From contig NZ_JADMJN010000012.1 in the NCBI RefSeq assembly GCF_018780565.1, positions 1-64,000 of the forward strand: a stretch of 64,000 nucleotides of DNA. Direction: 5' to 3'. The notes below the pieces were generated by a model. It saw only the letters and a list, made by a program, of their open reading frames with translations. It made no database searches and had not been told where the DNA came from. The position numbers and the translations under genes were made by a program. The stretch is from Rhodoferax sp. (GTDB taxonomy: Bacteria > Pseudomonadota > Gammaproteobacteria > Burkholderiales > Burkholderiaceae_C). This document shows positions 18,484-27,534 of the stretch, in pieces; position 1 is the stretch's first letter; every line of letters begins with the position of its first letter.

Positions 18484-19843
18484 CGACGAGGCCAGCCTCA
18501 TCAGTTCACTCACCTTCGCCCTTGAGGAAGAGGGCTATAAGGTTCACGGCGCGCAAACCGGGCAGTCCGGGCTACAGGCAGTTGCCGATCTGCAGCCGGA
18601 TCTGGTGCTGCTCGACTTGCGCCTTCCGGACAAGACCGGACTTGAGGTTCTGGAGGCAATGCCCCGCGAGGGCGACTCACCGCAGGTGATCATGATCTCT
18701 GCACACGGCGACACGCGGGCGGCGGTGAAGGCCGTAAAAATGGGTGCGGCCGATTACTTGACCAAACCTTTTGATCTTGACGACCTGTTGCATACCATCA
18801 GCGTCACGCTGGAGCGCGGTCGCATGGTCAACGAGATTGAATTTCATCGACGCACCGCGCTTCGCCGTGGCGGGCTGGTTGGGGAGAGTGACGCCATATG
18901 CGATCTGGCGGCACTCATCGCACGCGTGGCTGCCAGCAGCGCAGCCCGTATTCTGATACTCGGGGAGTCCGGTACTGGCAAGGCACTGGTGGCCAAGGCG
19001 ATACACGTTGGCAGTGCCCGGCAAGCGGGGCCATTTATCGAAATTAATTGTGCGTCGCTCCCGGAACAGTTGATTGAGGCGGAACTTTTTGGTGCCGAAA
19101 AAGGCGCGTACACCGGCGCCCACCAGCGTCGGGTTGGCTTGGTTGCCCTCGCTGACAAAGGGACGCTTTTTCTCGATGAAATCGGAGAGATGCCGCTCAC
19201 CCTACAGGCGAAATTGCTGCATTTTTTGGAAAATGGTTTGTACCGTGCCATTGGTTCGACACGCTCTATGCACGGCGACGTTCGTGTGGTGGCGGCAACC
19301 AATCGGGACTTGGCCGCAGAAGTTGCCGCCGGGCGATTTCGCGAAGACCTGTACTACCGCATCAATGTCATTTGCCTGAAAATTCCAGCATTGCGCAGCC
19401 GCGGCAACGATGTTGTGCATCTGGCCAAACACTTCGCAGGCCTGTACGCCCAGGAGGAAGGTGTACTCCCGATTAGCCTCAGCGCACCAGTGCTGGATCG
19501 GCTGGCAGCCTACCGCTGGCCGGGCAACGTGCGTGAACTGAAAAACCTGATTGAACGCCTGACCATCCTGTTTCCTGGACGCAACATCGGATTTGCGGAA
19601 CTGCCGCCGGAAATGGGTGAATCGGGTCAAACCATACCGGGCATCACAAGTGCCGCAACGGATGCTGCGCCGGTTCAGCCGCCAGGACAAGCGTCTATCA
19701 GCGACACATTGGCGGTAGCTGAGCGCGAACTACTCATTTGCGCGCTGCGCGAATGTGCTGGCCACAAGGGTCAGGCGGCAGATCGCCTGGGCATTTCCCG
19801 GCACGCCTTCAAGCGGCGTCTGCAGCGACTCGCTATCGAGTAA
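18461..19843 (+). CDS. Sigma-54-dependent response regulator (NtrC family)
   Basis: A 460-residue bacterial enhancer-binding protein. The receiver has DDE near 8-10, phospho-acceptor Asp52 and Lys in YLTKPF. The AAA+ domain has Walker A GESGTGKA (168-175), GAYTGA (215-220; Tyr replaces the usual Phe of GAFTGA, a tolerated variant), and Walker B GTLFLDEIGEM. The C-terminal Fis-type helix-turn-helix is KGQAADRLGISRHAFKRRL. The ATG at 18461 starts directly at the receiver motif; an upstream TTG at 18443 is less likely. Its likely target is the promoter at 21474-21488, through the inverted repeats at 21316-21375. Confidence 0.95.
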   Translation: MPTILIIDDEASLISSLTFALEEEGYKVHGAQTGQSGLQAVADLQPDLVLLDLRLPDKTGLEVLEAMPREGDSPQVIMISAHGDTRAAVKAVKMGAADYLTKPFDLDDLLHTISVTLERGRMVNEIEFHRRTALRRGGLVGESDAICDLAALIARVAASSAARILILGESGTGKALVAKAIHVGSARQAGPFIEINCASLPEQLIEAELFGAEKGAYTGAHQRRVGLVALADKGTLFLDEIGEMPLTLQAKLLHFLENGLYRAIGSTRSMHGDVRVVAATNRDLAAEVAAGRFREDLYYRINVICLKIPALRSRGNDVVHLAKHFAGLYAQEEGVLPISLSAPVLDRLAAYRWPGNVRELKNLIERLTILFPGRNIGFAELPPEMGESGQTIPGITSAATDAAPVQPPGQASISDTLAVAERELLICALRECAGHKGQAADRLGISRHAFKRRLQRLAIE

Positions 19844-19881
19844 TTGATTTACCACGACAAACCGCAGCAGCCGGAGAATAA

Positions 19882-21279
19882 ATGTTCACACTGTTTGGCA
19901 TCGTCATATGTCTATTTAGCAGGCTGCGTTCAATCCGGCATGGCGGGTTGGTGCTTGCTAGCGCGCTGCTGGCCTGGCCGTTCACCAGCCAGGCCCGTAT
20001 TGAGTTTGGTGCTTCAGTGCAAACTGCCGATGCCACAGTGGGCTGTCTGTTTCCGCTTGCCGGGAGGGCCGCCATATATGGCCGCGACAGCATTGCAGGC
20101 ATGAAGCTGGCTCTTGCCGACCTGGCGGCGGGGGTGCCGCCAGGCACTGCACCCAAGCTCCGTATCCTGGTGGAGGATGATCGCTCGAAGGCATCCGTCG
20201 CGACCCGTATTGCCGAGGATTTCATTTCCCGCGATAAGGCCCGCTTTCTTTGCGGCGTCGTCAGTTCCGGCGTCGCGCAAGCTGTCAGCAGGGTATCGCG
20301 CGAACGAAAAGTCATCATGATCGGCACTGACCACGCATCTTCCCGATTGAGCATCGAGGATTTCCATCGCCACTATTTCCGGGTCTCAAACGACACCTAC
20401 ACCTCAATGGCGGCAGGCGCTCGATACCTGGCTGATCTGCAAAAAAAGAACAAGTGGCGGCGCTTGGCCTTTATCGGACCTGATTACGACTATGGTCATA
20501 TCTCGTGGCGAGACCTGGAAGATGCACTGACCGGTGCTGGGGTTGGTTACGACATGGTTGGTCATTTTTGGCCACGCCTGTATGAGCCCGATTACACGGT
20601 ATACATTGCCTCGTTACTGGCGGTGAAACCGGACGTTGTGGTCACTGCGCTGTGGGGCGGCGATTTCATCGCTTTTCTCAAGCAGGCGGTGGCTGCTGGC
20701 TTGCTGGAAAAAACCAGACTGGCCAACTTTGACACCGGTGGCAATTACGATGTGTTGGTCTCCCTGGAAGATCAGTTTCCGACCGGACTGATCCTCTCGG
20801 CGCGACACCACAACAACTGGCCCGAGACGCAGCGCAACCGCAAGTTCGTGAACGATTTCTATCGTCTTGAAGGTCGGTTTCCCACTTATGCCGCCGAAGG
20901 TGCCTATGCAGGCATCATCGCTATCGGCCGTGCCATGCGCCTGGCCGGGCGCAAGGCTGGCAATGAACAACTGATCCGCGCGTTGGAGGGCTTGCACATG
21001 ACACTGCCCGAGGACCCGGACGGTCATGTCTCCCACATTGATGCGCAAACCCATCAGATTGCGCAGGCTCAGGCGATTGGTGAAGTGGTGCCCAACAGCG
21101 ACTTCCCACCGGCCAAGTTCATGCTTGGGCGGTGGACGGTCTATCGCGCTGAGGACTTGCAGTTGCCCCTGGATCTCATTCGCTCTCGCCGAGTCCGTGC
21201 CCGTGCCCATGGTGAGAGCAACTATTCCAGCCCCGGCACAAAACCCGATCTCTGGCAGGCATCCGGTAAAGCCAGGTAA
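19882..21279 (+). CDS. Periplasmic ligand-binding protein (Liv-type), probably linked to sensing
   Basis: A 465-residue type I periplasmic binding protein of the leucine/amide family. A long N-terminal signal or anchor is followed by the domain opening VGCLFPLAGRAAIYGRDSI. Core motifs include LRILVEDDRSKASVATRIAE, FIGPDYDYGHISW and TYAAEGAYAGIIAIGRAM. GGAG sits 5 bp before the ATG. It is encoded after the two-component genes and before the sigma-54 promoter, so it is probably expressed with the regulators rather than the importer. It may deliver ligand to the kinase or act as a second importer receptor. Both roles are inferred. Confidence 0.82.
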   Translation: MFTLFGIVICLFSRLRSIRHGGLVLASALLAWPFTSQARIEFGASVQTADATVGCLFPLAGRAAIYGRDSIAGMKLALADLAAGVPPGTAPKLRILVEDDRSKASVATRIAEDFISRDKARFLCGVVSSGVAQAVSRVSRERKVIMIGTDHASSRLSIEDFHRHYFRVSNDTYTSMAAGARYLADLQKKNKWRRLAFIGPDYDYGHISWRDLEDALTGAGVGYDMVGHFWPRLYEPDYTVYIASLLAVKPDVVVTALWGGDFIAFLKQAVAAGLLEKTRLANFDTGGNYDVLVSLEDQFPTGLILSARHHNNWPETQRNRKFVNDFYRLEGRFPTYAAEGAYAGIIAIGRAMRLAGRKAGNEQLIRALEGLHMTLPEDPDGHVSHIDAQTHQIAQAQAIGEVVPNSDFPPAKFMLGRWTVYRAEDLQLPLDLIRSRRVRARAHGESNYSSPGTKPDLWQASGKAR

Positions 21280-21315
21280 AGGGTTGACGTCTTGGACTTG
21301 TTGTTGGCATTTGGA

Positions 21316-21334
21316 TTGAGCGTATTGCGCTCAA
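21316..21334. promoter_or_regulatory. Candidate enhancer (UAS) 1 for the NtrC-type regulator
   Basis: TTGAGCG-TATTG-CGCTCAA is a perfect 7-bp inverted repeat with a 5-bp spacer. Its centre is 41 bp from that of the second copy, about four helical turns, which places both on one DNA face. It lies about 140 bp upstream of the -24 element. Confidence 0.7.
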
Positions 21335-21356
21335 CCCAGGGTGGTGTTGCACATCT

Positions 21357-21375
21357 TTGAGCGGTTTTCGCTCAC
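21357..21375. promoter_or_regulatory. Candidate enhancer (UAS) 2 for the NtrC-type regulator
   Basis: TTGAGCG-GTTTT-CGCTCAC repeats the architecture of the first site, with identical half-sites apart from the last base. It lies about 100 bp upstream of the -24 element, a normal distance for enhancer-binding proteins. Confidence 0.7.
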
Positions 21376-21473
21376 GCAGCGGCTCTTTGCGAGTCTGATA
21401 TCGGTGCTCGGTGACAAGCCAAATACTGGTTCTCCCCGGTGTGGTGACGGACCTCGGGTTTTCATGAACCATG

Positions 21474-21488
21474 TGGCACACCTCTTGC
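21474..21488 (+). promoter_or_regulatory. Sigma-54 (-24/-12) promoter
   Basis: TGGCAC-N5-TTGC matches the sigma-54 consensus exactly, with GG and GC correctly spaced. Transcription would start near 21500, about 70 bp before the ATG of the binding protein. With a sigma-54 activator gene upstream and two inverted repeats between, this is the likely promoter of the importer and catabolic genes. Confidence 0.88.
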
Positions 21489-21571
21489 GATATCTGTCCA
21501 AGGTGGGGTATGCGTGAACGACTCAAGCAAGCGATCCCCATCTCCAAATAATGACCAACCAGGAGACATCC

Positions 21572-22894
21572 ATGAAAACCAAATCTACAGCTTCCAATGG
21601 CAGCTTTCGACTGACCGCTACTGCTGGCGTTATTGCGCTTGCGGCATGCATGGCGACTTCTGCCAATGCCGCCGACAACGGCAAATACCGCATTGGCGTG
21701 GTGACCTTCCTCTCGGGGGCTGCCGCTGGCCCATTCGGCGTGCCAGCGGCGAACGCGGCCAAGCTCACTGTTGAGGCCCTGAACAACAGCAAGGTGCCCG
21801 CCCCTTATGGCAAGAAAGGCATCAACGGCCTTGAAATCGAAATGATTCTGCTGGACGAAGCCGGCGGCGCCACCAAGCAATCCGAAGAATTCCGCAATCT
21901 GGTCCAGCGCCAAAAAGTCGATGCAGTCATCGGCTACATTTCGTCCGGCGACTGCCTGGCCATTGCCCCGGCTGCAGAAGAACTGGGTGTGCCGACCATC
22001 TTCTTTGATTGCGGCACCTCGAAGGTCTTCGAGACCGTCAAGAATCCGAAATACCTGTTCCGCACCGGCCTTGACGCTGTCGTTGACAACGTCGCAGCAG
22101 CCCGCTACGTCGCGGAAACGCGGCCCAACATCAAGACTATCGCCAGCATTCAGCAAAACTATGCCTGGGGCCAGGAGTCGTGGGCAGACTTTGCGCTTGC
22201 TTTTGCGCGGCTCAAGCCCGAAGCCAAAGTGGTGTCCGAGCAGTGGCCCAAGCTTGGTCAAGGGCAATATGGCGCTGAAATATCGGCTCTTTCAGTCAGT
22301 AACCCGGAACTCATTCATTCCAGCTTCTGGGGTGGCGACATGGAGGCACTGATGTTGCAGGGTGGCGCACGCGGCCTGTTTGACAAGAAGACGGTCGTTT
22401 TGACCGCTGGCGAAACCGGCATGGGATCGTTCAAGAACCAAGTCGCAAACGGCACCATCATCGGTGGCCGCGGTCCCTTTGGTGCGTTCTCCCCCAAGAA
22501 CGCCCTCAACGACTGGTTCCGCCCCGCCTTTACCACCGAGTTCAAGGATGCTCCCACCTACCCTGCATACAAGATGATCCAGGCCATCCTTGGTCTCAAG
22601 GCCGCCGCAGAGAAGACGGCAAAAGCCGGCGTCATGCCCACAGCCGACCAGATCGTCCAGGGCTTGACTGGGCTAACCTTTGAGGCACCGAGTGGCACCG
22701 TCAACATGGCTCGCGCCAAAGGTCACCAGGCCGTTCAGGGTGTCTCATTTGGTGAGTACCAGTTCGATGCCAAGACTGGCAAGGCAAGCGTTTCGAACGT
22801 CAAGAGTTACGCGGGCGATTGCCTGATGCCACCTGACGGCACCAGCCCGGCCGACTGGATCAAGGCCGGCTTCCCTGGTGCCAAGTGCAACTAA
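21572..22894 (+). CDS. ABC transporter substrate-binding protein (Liv/Urt type)
   Basis: A periplasmic receptor of 440 residues. The ATG at 21572 follows AGGAG and opens a signal peptide ending near ATSANAAD. The mature protein begins KYRIGVVTFLSGAAAGPFGV, as in branched-chain amino acid/amide receptors. Four genes for permeases and ATPases follow, making this the receptor of a complete importer. The ligand is unknown. First gene behind the sigma-54 promoter. Confidence 0.92.
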   Translation: MKTKSTASNGSFRLTATAGVIALAACMATSANAADNGKYRIGVVTFLSGAAAGPFGVPAANAAKLTVEALNNSKVPAPYGKKGINGLEIEMILLDEAGGATKQSEEFRNLVQRQKVDAVIGYISSGDCLAIAPAAEELGVPTIFFDCGTSKVFETVKNPKYLFRTGLDAVVDNVAAARYVAETRPNIKTIASIQQNYAWGQESWADFALAFARLKPEAKVVSEQWPKLGQGQYGAEISALSVSNPELIHSSFWGGDMEALMLQGGARGLFDKKTVVLTAGETGMGSFKNQVANGTIIGGRGPFGAFSPKNALNDWFRPAFTTEFKDAPTYPAYKMIQAILGLKAAAEKTAKAGVMPTADQIVQGLTGLTFEAPSGTVNMARAKGHQAVQGVSFGEYQFDAKTGKASVSNVKSYAGDCLMPPDGTSPADWIKAGFPGAKCN

Positions 22895-22923
22895 GCATCA
22901 GTATCTGTTGAACCTTACCCATA

Positions 22924-22957
22924 GACAAAGGCGCGGCTTTCGGCCGCACCTTTGTCT
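22924..22957 (+). promoter_or_regulatory. Intra-operon stem-loop after the binding-protein gene
   Basis: GACAAAGGCGCGGC (22924-22937) pairs with GCCGCACCTTTGTC (22944-22957), 13 of 14 positions, with a 6-nt loop and no T-run. Such hairpins after the receptor gene of ABC operons commonly stabilise the receptor mRNA and lower distal expression. That role is inferred. Confidence 0.6.
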
Positions 22958-22966
22958 GGAAATCTT

Positions 22967-23869
22967 ATGAGCACACTGCTGGCAATCCTCTTCGACGGGG
23001 CGATTTACGCGTCCTGGCTGTTTCTTGTTGCGGCCGGGATGACCATCATCTACGGCGTCATGCGCGTTCTCAACATGGCACACGGCAGCTTCTACGCTAT
23101 CGGTGCCTACTCGGCCGCCTCGCTGGTGAGCTGGTACTTCTCCGGCGAACCCGGTAACCCCTACTGGAGCCTGCTGATACTGCCTGCTTGCGCCCTGGTA
23201 GTCGGCGCGATTGTTGGCCTGGCGATTGAGCAGGGTCTGCTGCGCTTTCTTCATGGCCGTGATGAGATCTTGATGGTGATCGTCACCTACGCACTGTTGT
23301 TAATCCTTGAAGATGCCACCAAATTGATCTGGGGCGTCAATCCCTATTTCGCCTACCAGCCCTACAAGTTGCTGGGACAGACCGCTGTCGGCGACTTCCT
23401 GCGCTTTGCCAACTATGACCTGGCATTAATCGCAGTCGCCATTTTGGTTGGCCTTGTTGCTTGGGCCGCAATCAATAAGACCAACAAAGGGCGCTTGCTG
23501 CGTGCCGTCATTCATGATCGTGAAATCGCCATTGCAATGGGTGTCAACGTCAACGCGATGTTTGCTGCCACTTTTGCCATTGGTGCCATTCTTGGCGCGC
23601 TGGCTGGTGCGCTCACAGCGCCCGCGATTTCGGTTTCGCCGGGCATTGGCGTCGAAGTCATCGTGCTGGCTTTCGCGGTCATTGTGGTCGGGGGTCTGGG
23701 TAGTATTGGTGGGGCTGCCGCTGGCGCTGTGCTGGTCGGCCTGTCACGCTCCTTTGCCGTCCATATCGCACCGGAGATTGAACTATTTGTCATCTACGGC
23801 GTGATGTTTCTGGTGCTGGCCATCCGTCCGCAAGGGCTGTTTGGCCAAACCCTGGTCAGAAAGATCTGA
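22967..23869 (+). CDS. Branched-chain amino acid-type ABC transporter permease (LivH family)
   Basis: About 300 residues with some eight hydrophobic helices. Family features are IYGVMRVLNMAHGSFYAIGAY near the N-terminus, GRLLRAVIHDREIAIAMGVN (the cytoplasmic coupling loop) and VIVVGGLGSIGGA near the end. The ATG at 22967 is preferred; a TTG at 22952 is inside the preceding hairpin. It forms the membrane channel with the next gene product. Confidence 0.92.
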   Translation: MSTLLAILFDGAIYASWLFLVAAGMTIIYGVMRVLNMAHGSFYAIGAYSAASLVSWYFSGEPGNPYWSLLILPACALVVGAIVGLAIEQGLLRFLHGRDEILMVIVTYALLLILEDATKLIWGVNPYFAYQPYKLLGQTAVGDFLRFANYDLALIAVAILVGLVAWAAINKTNKGRLLRAVIHDREIAIAMGVNVNAMFAATFAIGAILGALAGALTAPAISVSPGIGVEVIVLAFAVIVVGGLGSIGGAAAGAVLVGLSRSFAVHIAPEIELFVIYGVMFLVLAIRPQGLFGQTLVRKI

Positions 23870-23871
23870 AT

Positions 23872-24834
23872 ATGTCGCTACGCAAACTCTCATCCTCTGC
23901 GACTGTGCCCGCGCTATTGCTGGCAGGCGCAGTGTTCGCCGCTGGAGCGTGGGTGATGCCCGCCTGGCTGGCTTTCCTGCTCACCCTGGCCTTGTCCAAG
24001 GCGCTGGTCGTTCTGGGTGTCGTCATCCAGATGCGCGCCGGGTTGGTCTCCTTTGGTCAGGCACTGTTCTATTGCATTGGCGGCTATGGGGTCGGTCTCG
24101 CCTCACAGTATCTAGGCGTCAACGATGCTTTTGCCCTGCTGGCAGTGGGCACCGTTTCGGCTATCTTGCTGGCCTTGGCCTGCGGCTGGCTGCTGACGCG
24201 CTACCGGGAAATTTTTTACGCCATGCTGACGCTGGCGCTGTCGATGATTCTCTACGGTGTGCTGGTCAAATCCTCCGCGCTTGGTTCCACCGATGGTTTC
24301 AACGTGGCCCCGCCCAGCTTCCTGGGCTGGGTGCCGCAAGGTGATGCCAGGAAACAGGCCTTGTACCTGCTCGCGGTCCTGGTTGCCACCGTTGCTGCAC
24401 TGGGCTTTCACCGCTTTATGGTCTCCAGCCTGGGCCGCGTCACCGAGGCGGTGCGCGAGAACGAGATTCGTGTCGAATACCTCGGACTTTCACCGCAGCG
24501 CGTCCTGTTTGTCAACTACGTGGTCGCCGCTGGCGTCTCAGCATTGGGCGGCGGGCTGACAGCCCTGGCCAGCGGACACATTGACCCCGACATGGCGTTC
24601 TGGACGACCTCTGGCGAATTTGTCTTCATTGCCATTCTGGGCGGCACCGGCCATGTGGCGGCCCCCTTCATTGGCGCCATCGTGTTCTCGGTGATCCGGA
24701 CCTTCGCTATTCAAGAGGCCCCCAATACCTGGCAAATGACCCTGGGCTTTATTTTGCTGGCGCTCATCCTGTTCCTGCCCAAAGGCCTGTGGAGTCTGGT
24801 GGCACGTGACAAGAAGCCGGGGGTGGCAGTATGA
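23872..24834 (+). CDS. Branched-chain amino acid-type ABC transporter permease (LivM family)
   Basis: A 320-residue second permease, starting 2 bp after the first. Multiple hydrophobic helices are seen, with RAGLVSFGQALFYCIGGYGV near residue 60 and the coupling-loop sequence RVTEAVRENEIRVEYLGL near 190. It overlaps the ATPase gene by 4 bp, so translation is coupled. Confidence 0.92.
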   Translation: MSLRKLSSSATVPALLLAGAVFAAGAWVMPAWLAFLLTLALSKALVVLGVVIQMRAGLVSFGQALFYCIGGYGVGLASQYLGVNDAFALLAVGTVSAILLALACGWLLTRYREIFYAMLTLALSMILYGVLVKSSALGSTDGFNVAPPSFLGWVPQGDARKQALYLLAVLVATVAALGFHRFMVSSLGRVTEAVRENEIRVEYLGLSPQRVLFVNYVVAAGVSALGGGLTALASGHIDPDMAFWTTSGEFVFIAILGGTGHVAAPFIGAIVFSVIRTFAIQEAPNTWQMTLGFILLALILFLPKGLWSLVARDKKPGVAV

Positions 24835-25610
24835 CTTCCATTCTCGAAACTCGGGGCCTGACCCGGACCTTCGGCGCCGTGGTTGCAGCCAAGGACCTCA
24901 ACGTTCACATCGGTCAAGGTGAAATCGTCGGGGTTATTGGCTCCAACGGTGCAGGCAAAACCACGTTCATCAATATGGTCACCGGCTACCTGCCACCCAG
25001 CAGCGGAGACATTCTGTTCGATGGTCAATCAGTCATCGGGCGTCAGCCACGCGACATCACCCGGCTTGGCATGGCACGCTCGTTTCAGGTGGCGCAACTG
25101 TTCCCCAAGCTGACAGTGCTGGAAAACGCGCTGGTCTCTTTGGTTGCAGCCGAGGGATCACAACCATCAATGTGGCTCCCACTTGAAACCCCGGAAAGAC
25201 GGGAGCGGGCCGATGCGATCTTTGCCGAGTTCGGTGTCAGCCGCTACCGTGACGCCCTCGTCAGTACCGTGCCGCAAGGCGTGCGCAAACTGGTGGATAT
25301 CGCCATGGCGCTGGTCAGCCAGCCGCGCCTGCTGCTACTGGATGAACCCACCAGCGGCGTCAGCGTGGAAGAAAAATTCGCCCTGATGGATACGGTCATG
25401 GCCGTCGTGCGTCAACATGGCGTTACGGTGCTTTTCGTCGAGCACGACATGGAAATCGTGGCCCGCTACGTGACCCGCATCATGGCTTTCTACAGCGGAG
25501 AGATCATCGCCGACGGCCCACCGCGAAGCGTCCTGGGTGATGCACGGGTGCAGGAACTCGTGATTGGTCATCATCTGGATGTTAGTGCTGCGCTGGGAGA
25601 ATCTGCATGA
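24831..25610 (+). CDS. ABC transporter ATP-binding protein (LivG family)
   Basis: A 259-residue ATPase. Walker A is GSNGAGKTT, the Walker B region LLLLDEPTSGVS, and the switch His lies in VLFVEHDMEIV. The signature is the unusual STVPQGVRKLVDIA in place of LSGGQ/LSYG, which may matter for function. It contains the LivG-type insert (FQVAQLFPKLTVLEN). Overlaps by 4 bp at both ends. Confidence 0.92.
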   Translation: MTSILETRGLTRTFGAVVAAKDLNVHIGQGEIVGVIGSNGAGKTTFINMVTGYLPPSSGDILFDGQSVIGRQPRDITRLGMARSFQVAQLFPKLTVLENALVSLVAAEGSQPSMWLPLETPERRERADAIFAEFGVSRYRDALVSTVPQGVRKLVDIAMALVSQPRLLLLDEPTSGVSVEEKFALMDTVMAVVRQHGVTVLFVEHDMEIVARYVTRIMAFYSGEIIADGPPRSVLGDARVQELVIGHHLDVSAALGESA

Positions 25611-26260
25611 ACGCCGCCCTTGAAATTCAATCATTGAACGTCGCTATTGACCGTATCCCGATCTTGCGCGATGTCTGTCTGGAGGTGCCCGCTGGCAAGA
25701 TGGTCGGCCTCATCGGTCGCAATGGTGCGGGCAAGACCACGCTGATGCGGGCCATCATGGGATTGATGCCGGTCAAGGCTGAGCGCCTTATGTCTGCGGG
25801 TATGGACCTGCAGCAACTCAAACCCTTCCAACTGGCCAGGCGCGGTATCAGCTACATGCCGGAAGACCGTCGCCTGATCCCGTCTTTAACGGTGGAGGAG
25901 AACATCTTGTTGCCAGCCTGGGCCAACAGCATCCGGGAAGCCAAGGAGCGATTGGAGTGGATATATGGCTTGATGCCGGAAGTCGCCGATTTCCGCGATC
26001 GACGCGCCCTGCAACTCTCCGGCGGACAGCAAAAGCTGGTCGCTTTGGCCCGCGCACTGATGCCTGGTCATAACCTACTGCTGCTGGATGAGCCGTTTGA
26101 AGGTGTCGCACCGGTGCTGTCACAGCGTTTGACGGAAGTTATTGCAAACCTGCGCAAAGACGGTCTTTCCGTCATCCTTTCGGAATCCGATGACGTCCAC
26201 AGCGCCAAGTTGGTTGACCTGGTCTACCGCATCGAGCGCGGCGTTGTCACCGCCCGCTGA
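25607..26260 (+). CDS. ABC transporter ATP-binding protein (LivF family)
   Basis: A 217-residue ATPase that completes the importer. Walker A is GRNGAGKTTLM, signature LQLSGGQQKLVALARALM, Walker B LLLLDEPFEG. It is slightly short for LivF (about 233). The ATG overlaps the end of the previous gene by 4 bp. Confidence 0.92.
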   Translation: MNAALEIQSLNVAIDRIPILRDVCLEVPAGKMVGLIGRNGAGKTTLMRAIMGLMPVKAERLMSAGMDLQQLKPFQLARRGISYMPEDRRLIPSLTVEENILLPAWANSIREAKERLEWIYGLMPEVADFRDRRALQLSGGQQKLVALARALMPGHNLLLLDEPFEGVAPVLSQRLTEVIANLRKDGLSVILSESDDVHSAKLVDLVYRIERGVVTAR

Positions 26261-26290
26261 ACCCAATCCATTAGTTCGAAAGGATTTTTC

Positions 26291-27445
26291 ATGCCCCAGT
26301 TTTCTTTTGAAACCGCGCCCAAGATCATTTGCGAGCAGGGCGGCGCAGATCGTCTAGGCGAGATTGCCCGGAGTTTGGGCATTACACGGCTGTTTCTGGT
26401 GACCGATGTCGGCCTGATCAAGGCCAATCTCATCGACGGCGCGCTCGCTTCGCTGGCGGCCGCCGGCATTGCTTGCACCGTATTTTCTGACGTGCTGGCC
26501 GATCCGCCGGAAGTCAGCGTCCAGGCCGCTGTCGATGCGGCCTCAGCTGCAGGCGTGGACGGTGTGGTGGGCTTTGGCGGCGGCAGTTCGCTCGATACTG
26601 CCAAGCTGGTCGCCCTGCTGGACCGCACGCCCCAGGCCTTGCCCGATATCTACGGCATCGGACTGGCCCGTGGGCCGCGCCTGCCGCTGATTCAAGTGCC
26701 AACGACAGCGGGTACGGGGTCGGAAGTGACCCCGATATCGATTCTGACCACGCCTAGTCATGAAAAAAAGGGCGTGGTGTCGCCGCTGCTCTACCCCGAT
26801 GTGGCGCTGCTCGACAGCCGCCTGACCTTGGGCCTGCCGCCGGCCATCACTGCCATGACCGGGGTGGACGCCATGGTGCATGCGATTGAAGCGTTCACCA
26901 CCCGCCTGAAGAAAAACCCGTTGTCCGACGCGTTGGCCATCAAGGCGCTGCAGTTGCTCTATGCCAACCTTCCGATGGCTGTCAGTGATGGCAGAAACCC
27001 GGACGTGCGCGAAAACATGCTGCTGGGTTCTTTATTTGCCGGCATGGCCTTCGCCAACGCGCCGGTCGGTGCGGTACATGCGCTGGCCTATCCGCTGGGT
27101 GGCCACTACGGCCTGCCGCATGGCCTGACCAATTCACTGGTGCTGGGCCCCGTACTCGCATTTAACCTGCCGGTAGCGCAGGCGCTCTATGCCGAATTGG
27201 GGCGCGCCATTTTGCCGGCACAGGTCGGGGCTGATGACACGCAGGCTGCGACTGCCTTCGTCGCTGCCATCCGCGAGAGAGTGGCCGCCATGCCTTATGC
27301 CCAGACTCTGCGCGACGCCGGTGTCAAGGAAGCAGATTTGCCCCTGCTGGCTGAGGATGCCATGAAGGTGCAGCGCTTGCTGGTGAACAACCCGCGTGAC
27401 GTCACTCTTGCTGACGCGCTGGCGATTTATCAGGCTGCTTTTTGA
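26291..27445 (+). CDS. Iron-containing (type III) alcohol dehydrogenase
   Basis: A 384-residue NAD(P)-dependent dehydrogenase that oxidises an alcohol to an aldehyde or ketone. Seen: the GFGGGSSLDTAK dinucleotide loop (about 95-106), VPTTAGTGSEVTP, and metal ligands in MTGVDAMVHAIEAF (Asp, His), GAVHALAYPLGGHYGLPHG (two His). It lies 30 bp after the importer genes, with AAAGGA before the ATG. Together with the GabD-type dehydrogenase at the end of the locus it would make a two-step alcohol-to-acid route. 4-hydroxybutyrate to succinate is one consistent option, not shown. Confidence 0.92.
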   Translation: MPQFSFETAPKIICEQGGADRLGEIARSLGITRLFLVTDVGLIKANLIDGALASLAAAGIACTVFSDVLADPPEVSVQAAVDAASAAGVDGVVGFGGGSSLDTAKLVALLDRTPQALPDIYGIGLARGPRLPLIQVPTTAGTGSEVTPISILTTPSHEKKGVVSPLLYPDVALLDSRLTLGLPPAITAMTGVDAMVHAIEAFTTRLKKNPLSDALAIKALQLLYANLPMAVSDGRNPDVRENMLLGSLFAGMAFANAPVGAVHALAYPLGGHYGLPHGLTNSLVLGPVLAFNLPVAQALYAELGRAILPAQVGADDTQAATAFVAAIRERVAAMPYAQTLRDAGVKEADLPLLAEDAMKVQRLLVNNPRDVTLADALAIYQAAF

Positions 27446-27534
27446 ATGGCGTGTTGGGGGCGCGTTGGTTCGCCGCACCATTGAACGCGATAGGTAAGCC
27501 AACATCAACAGCAATTCAATTATTAGGAGATAGC

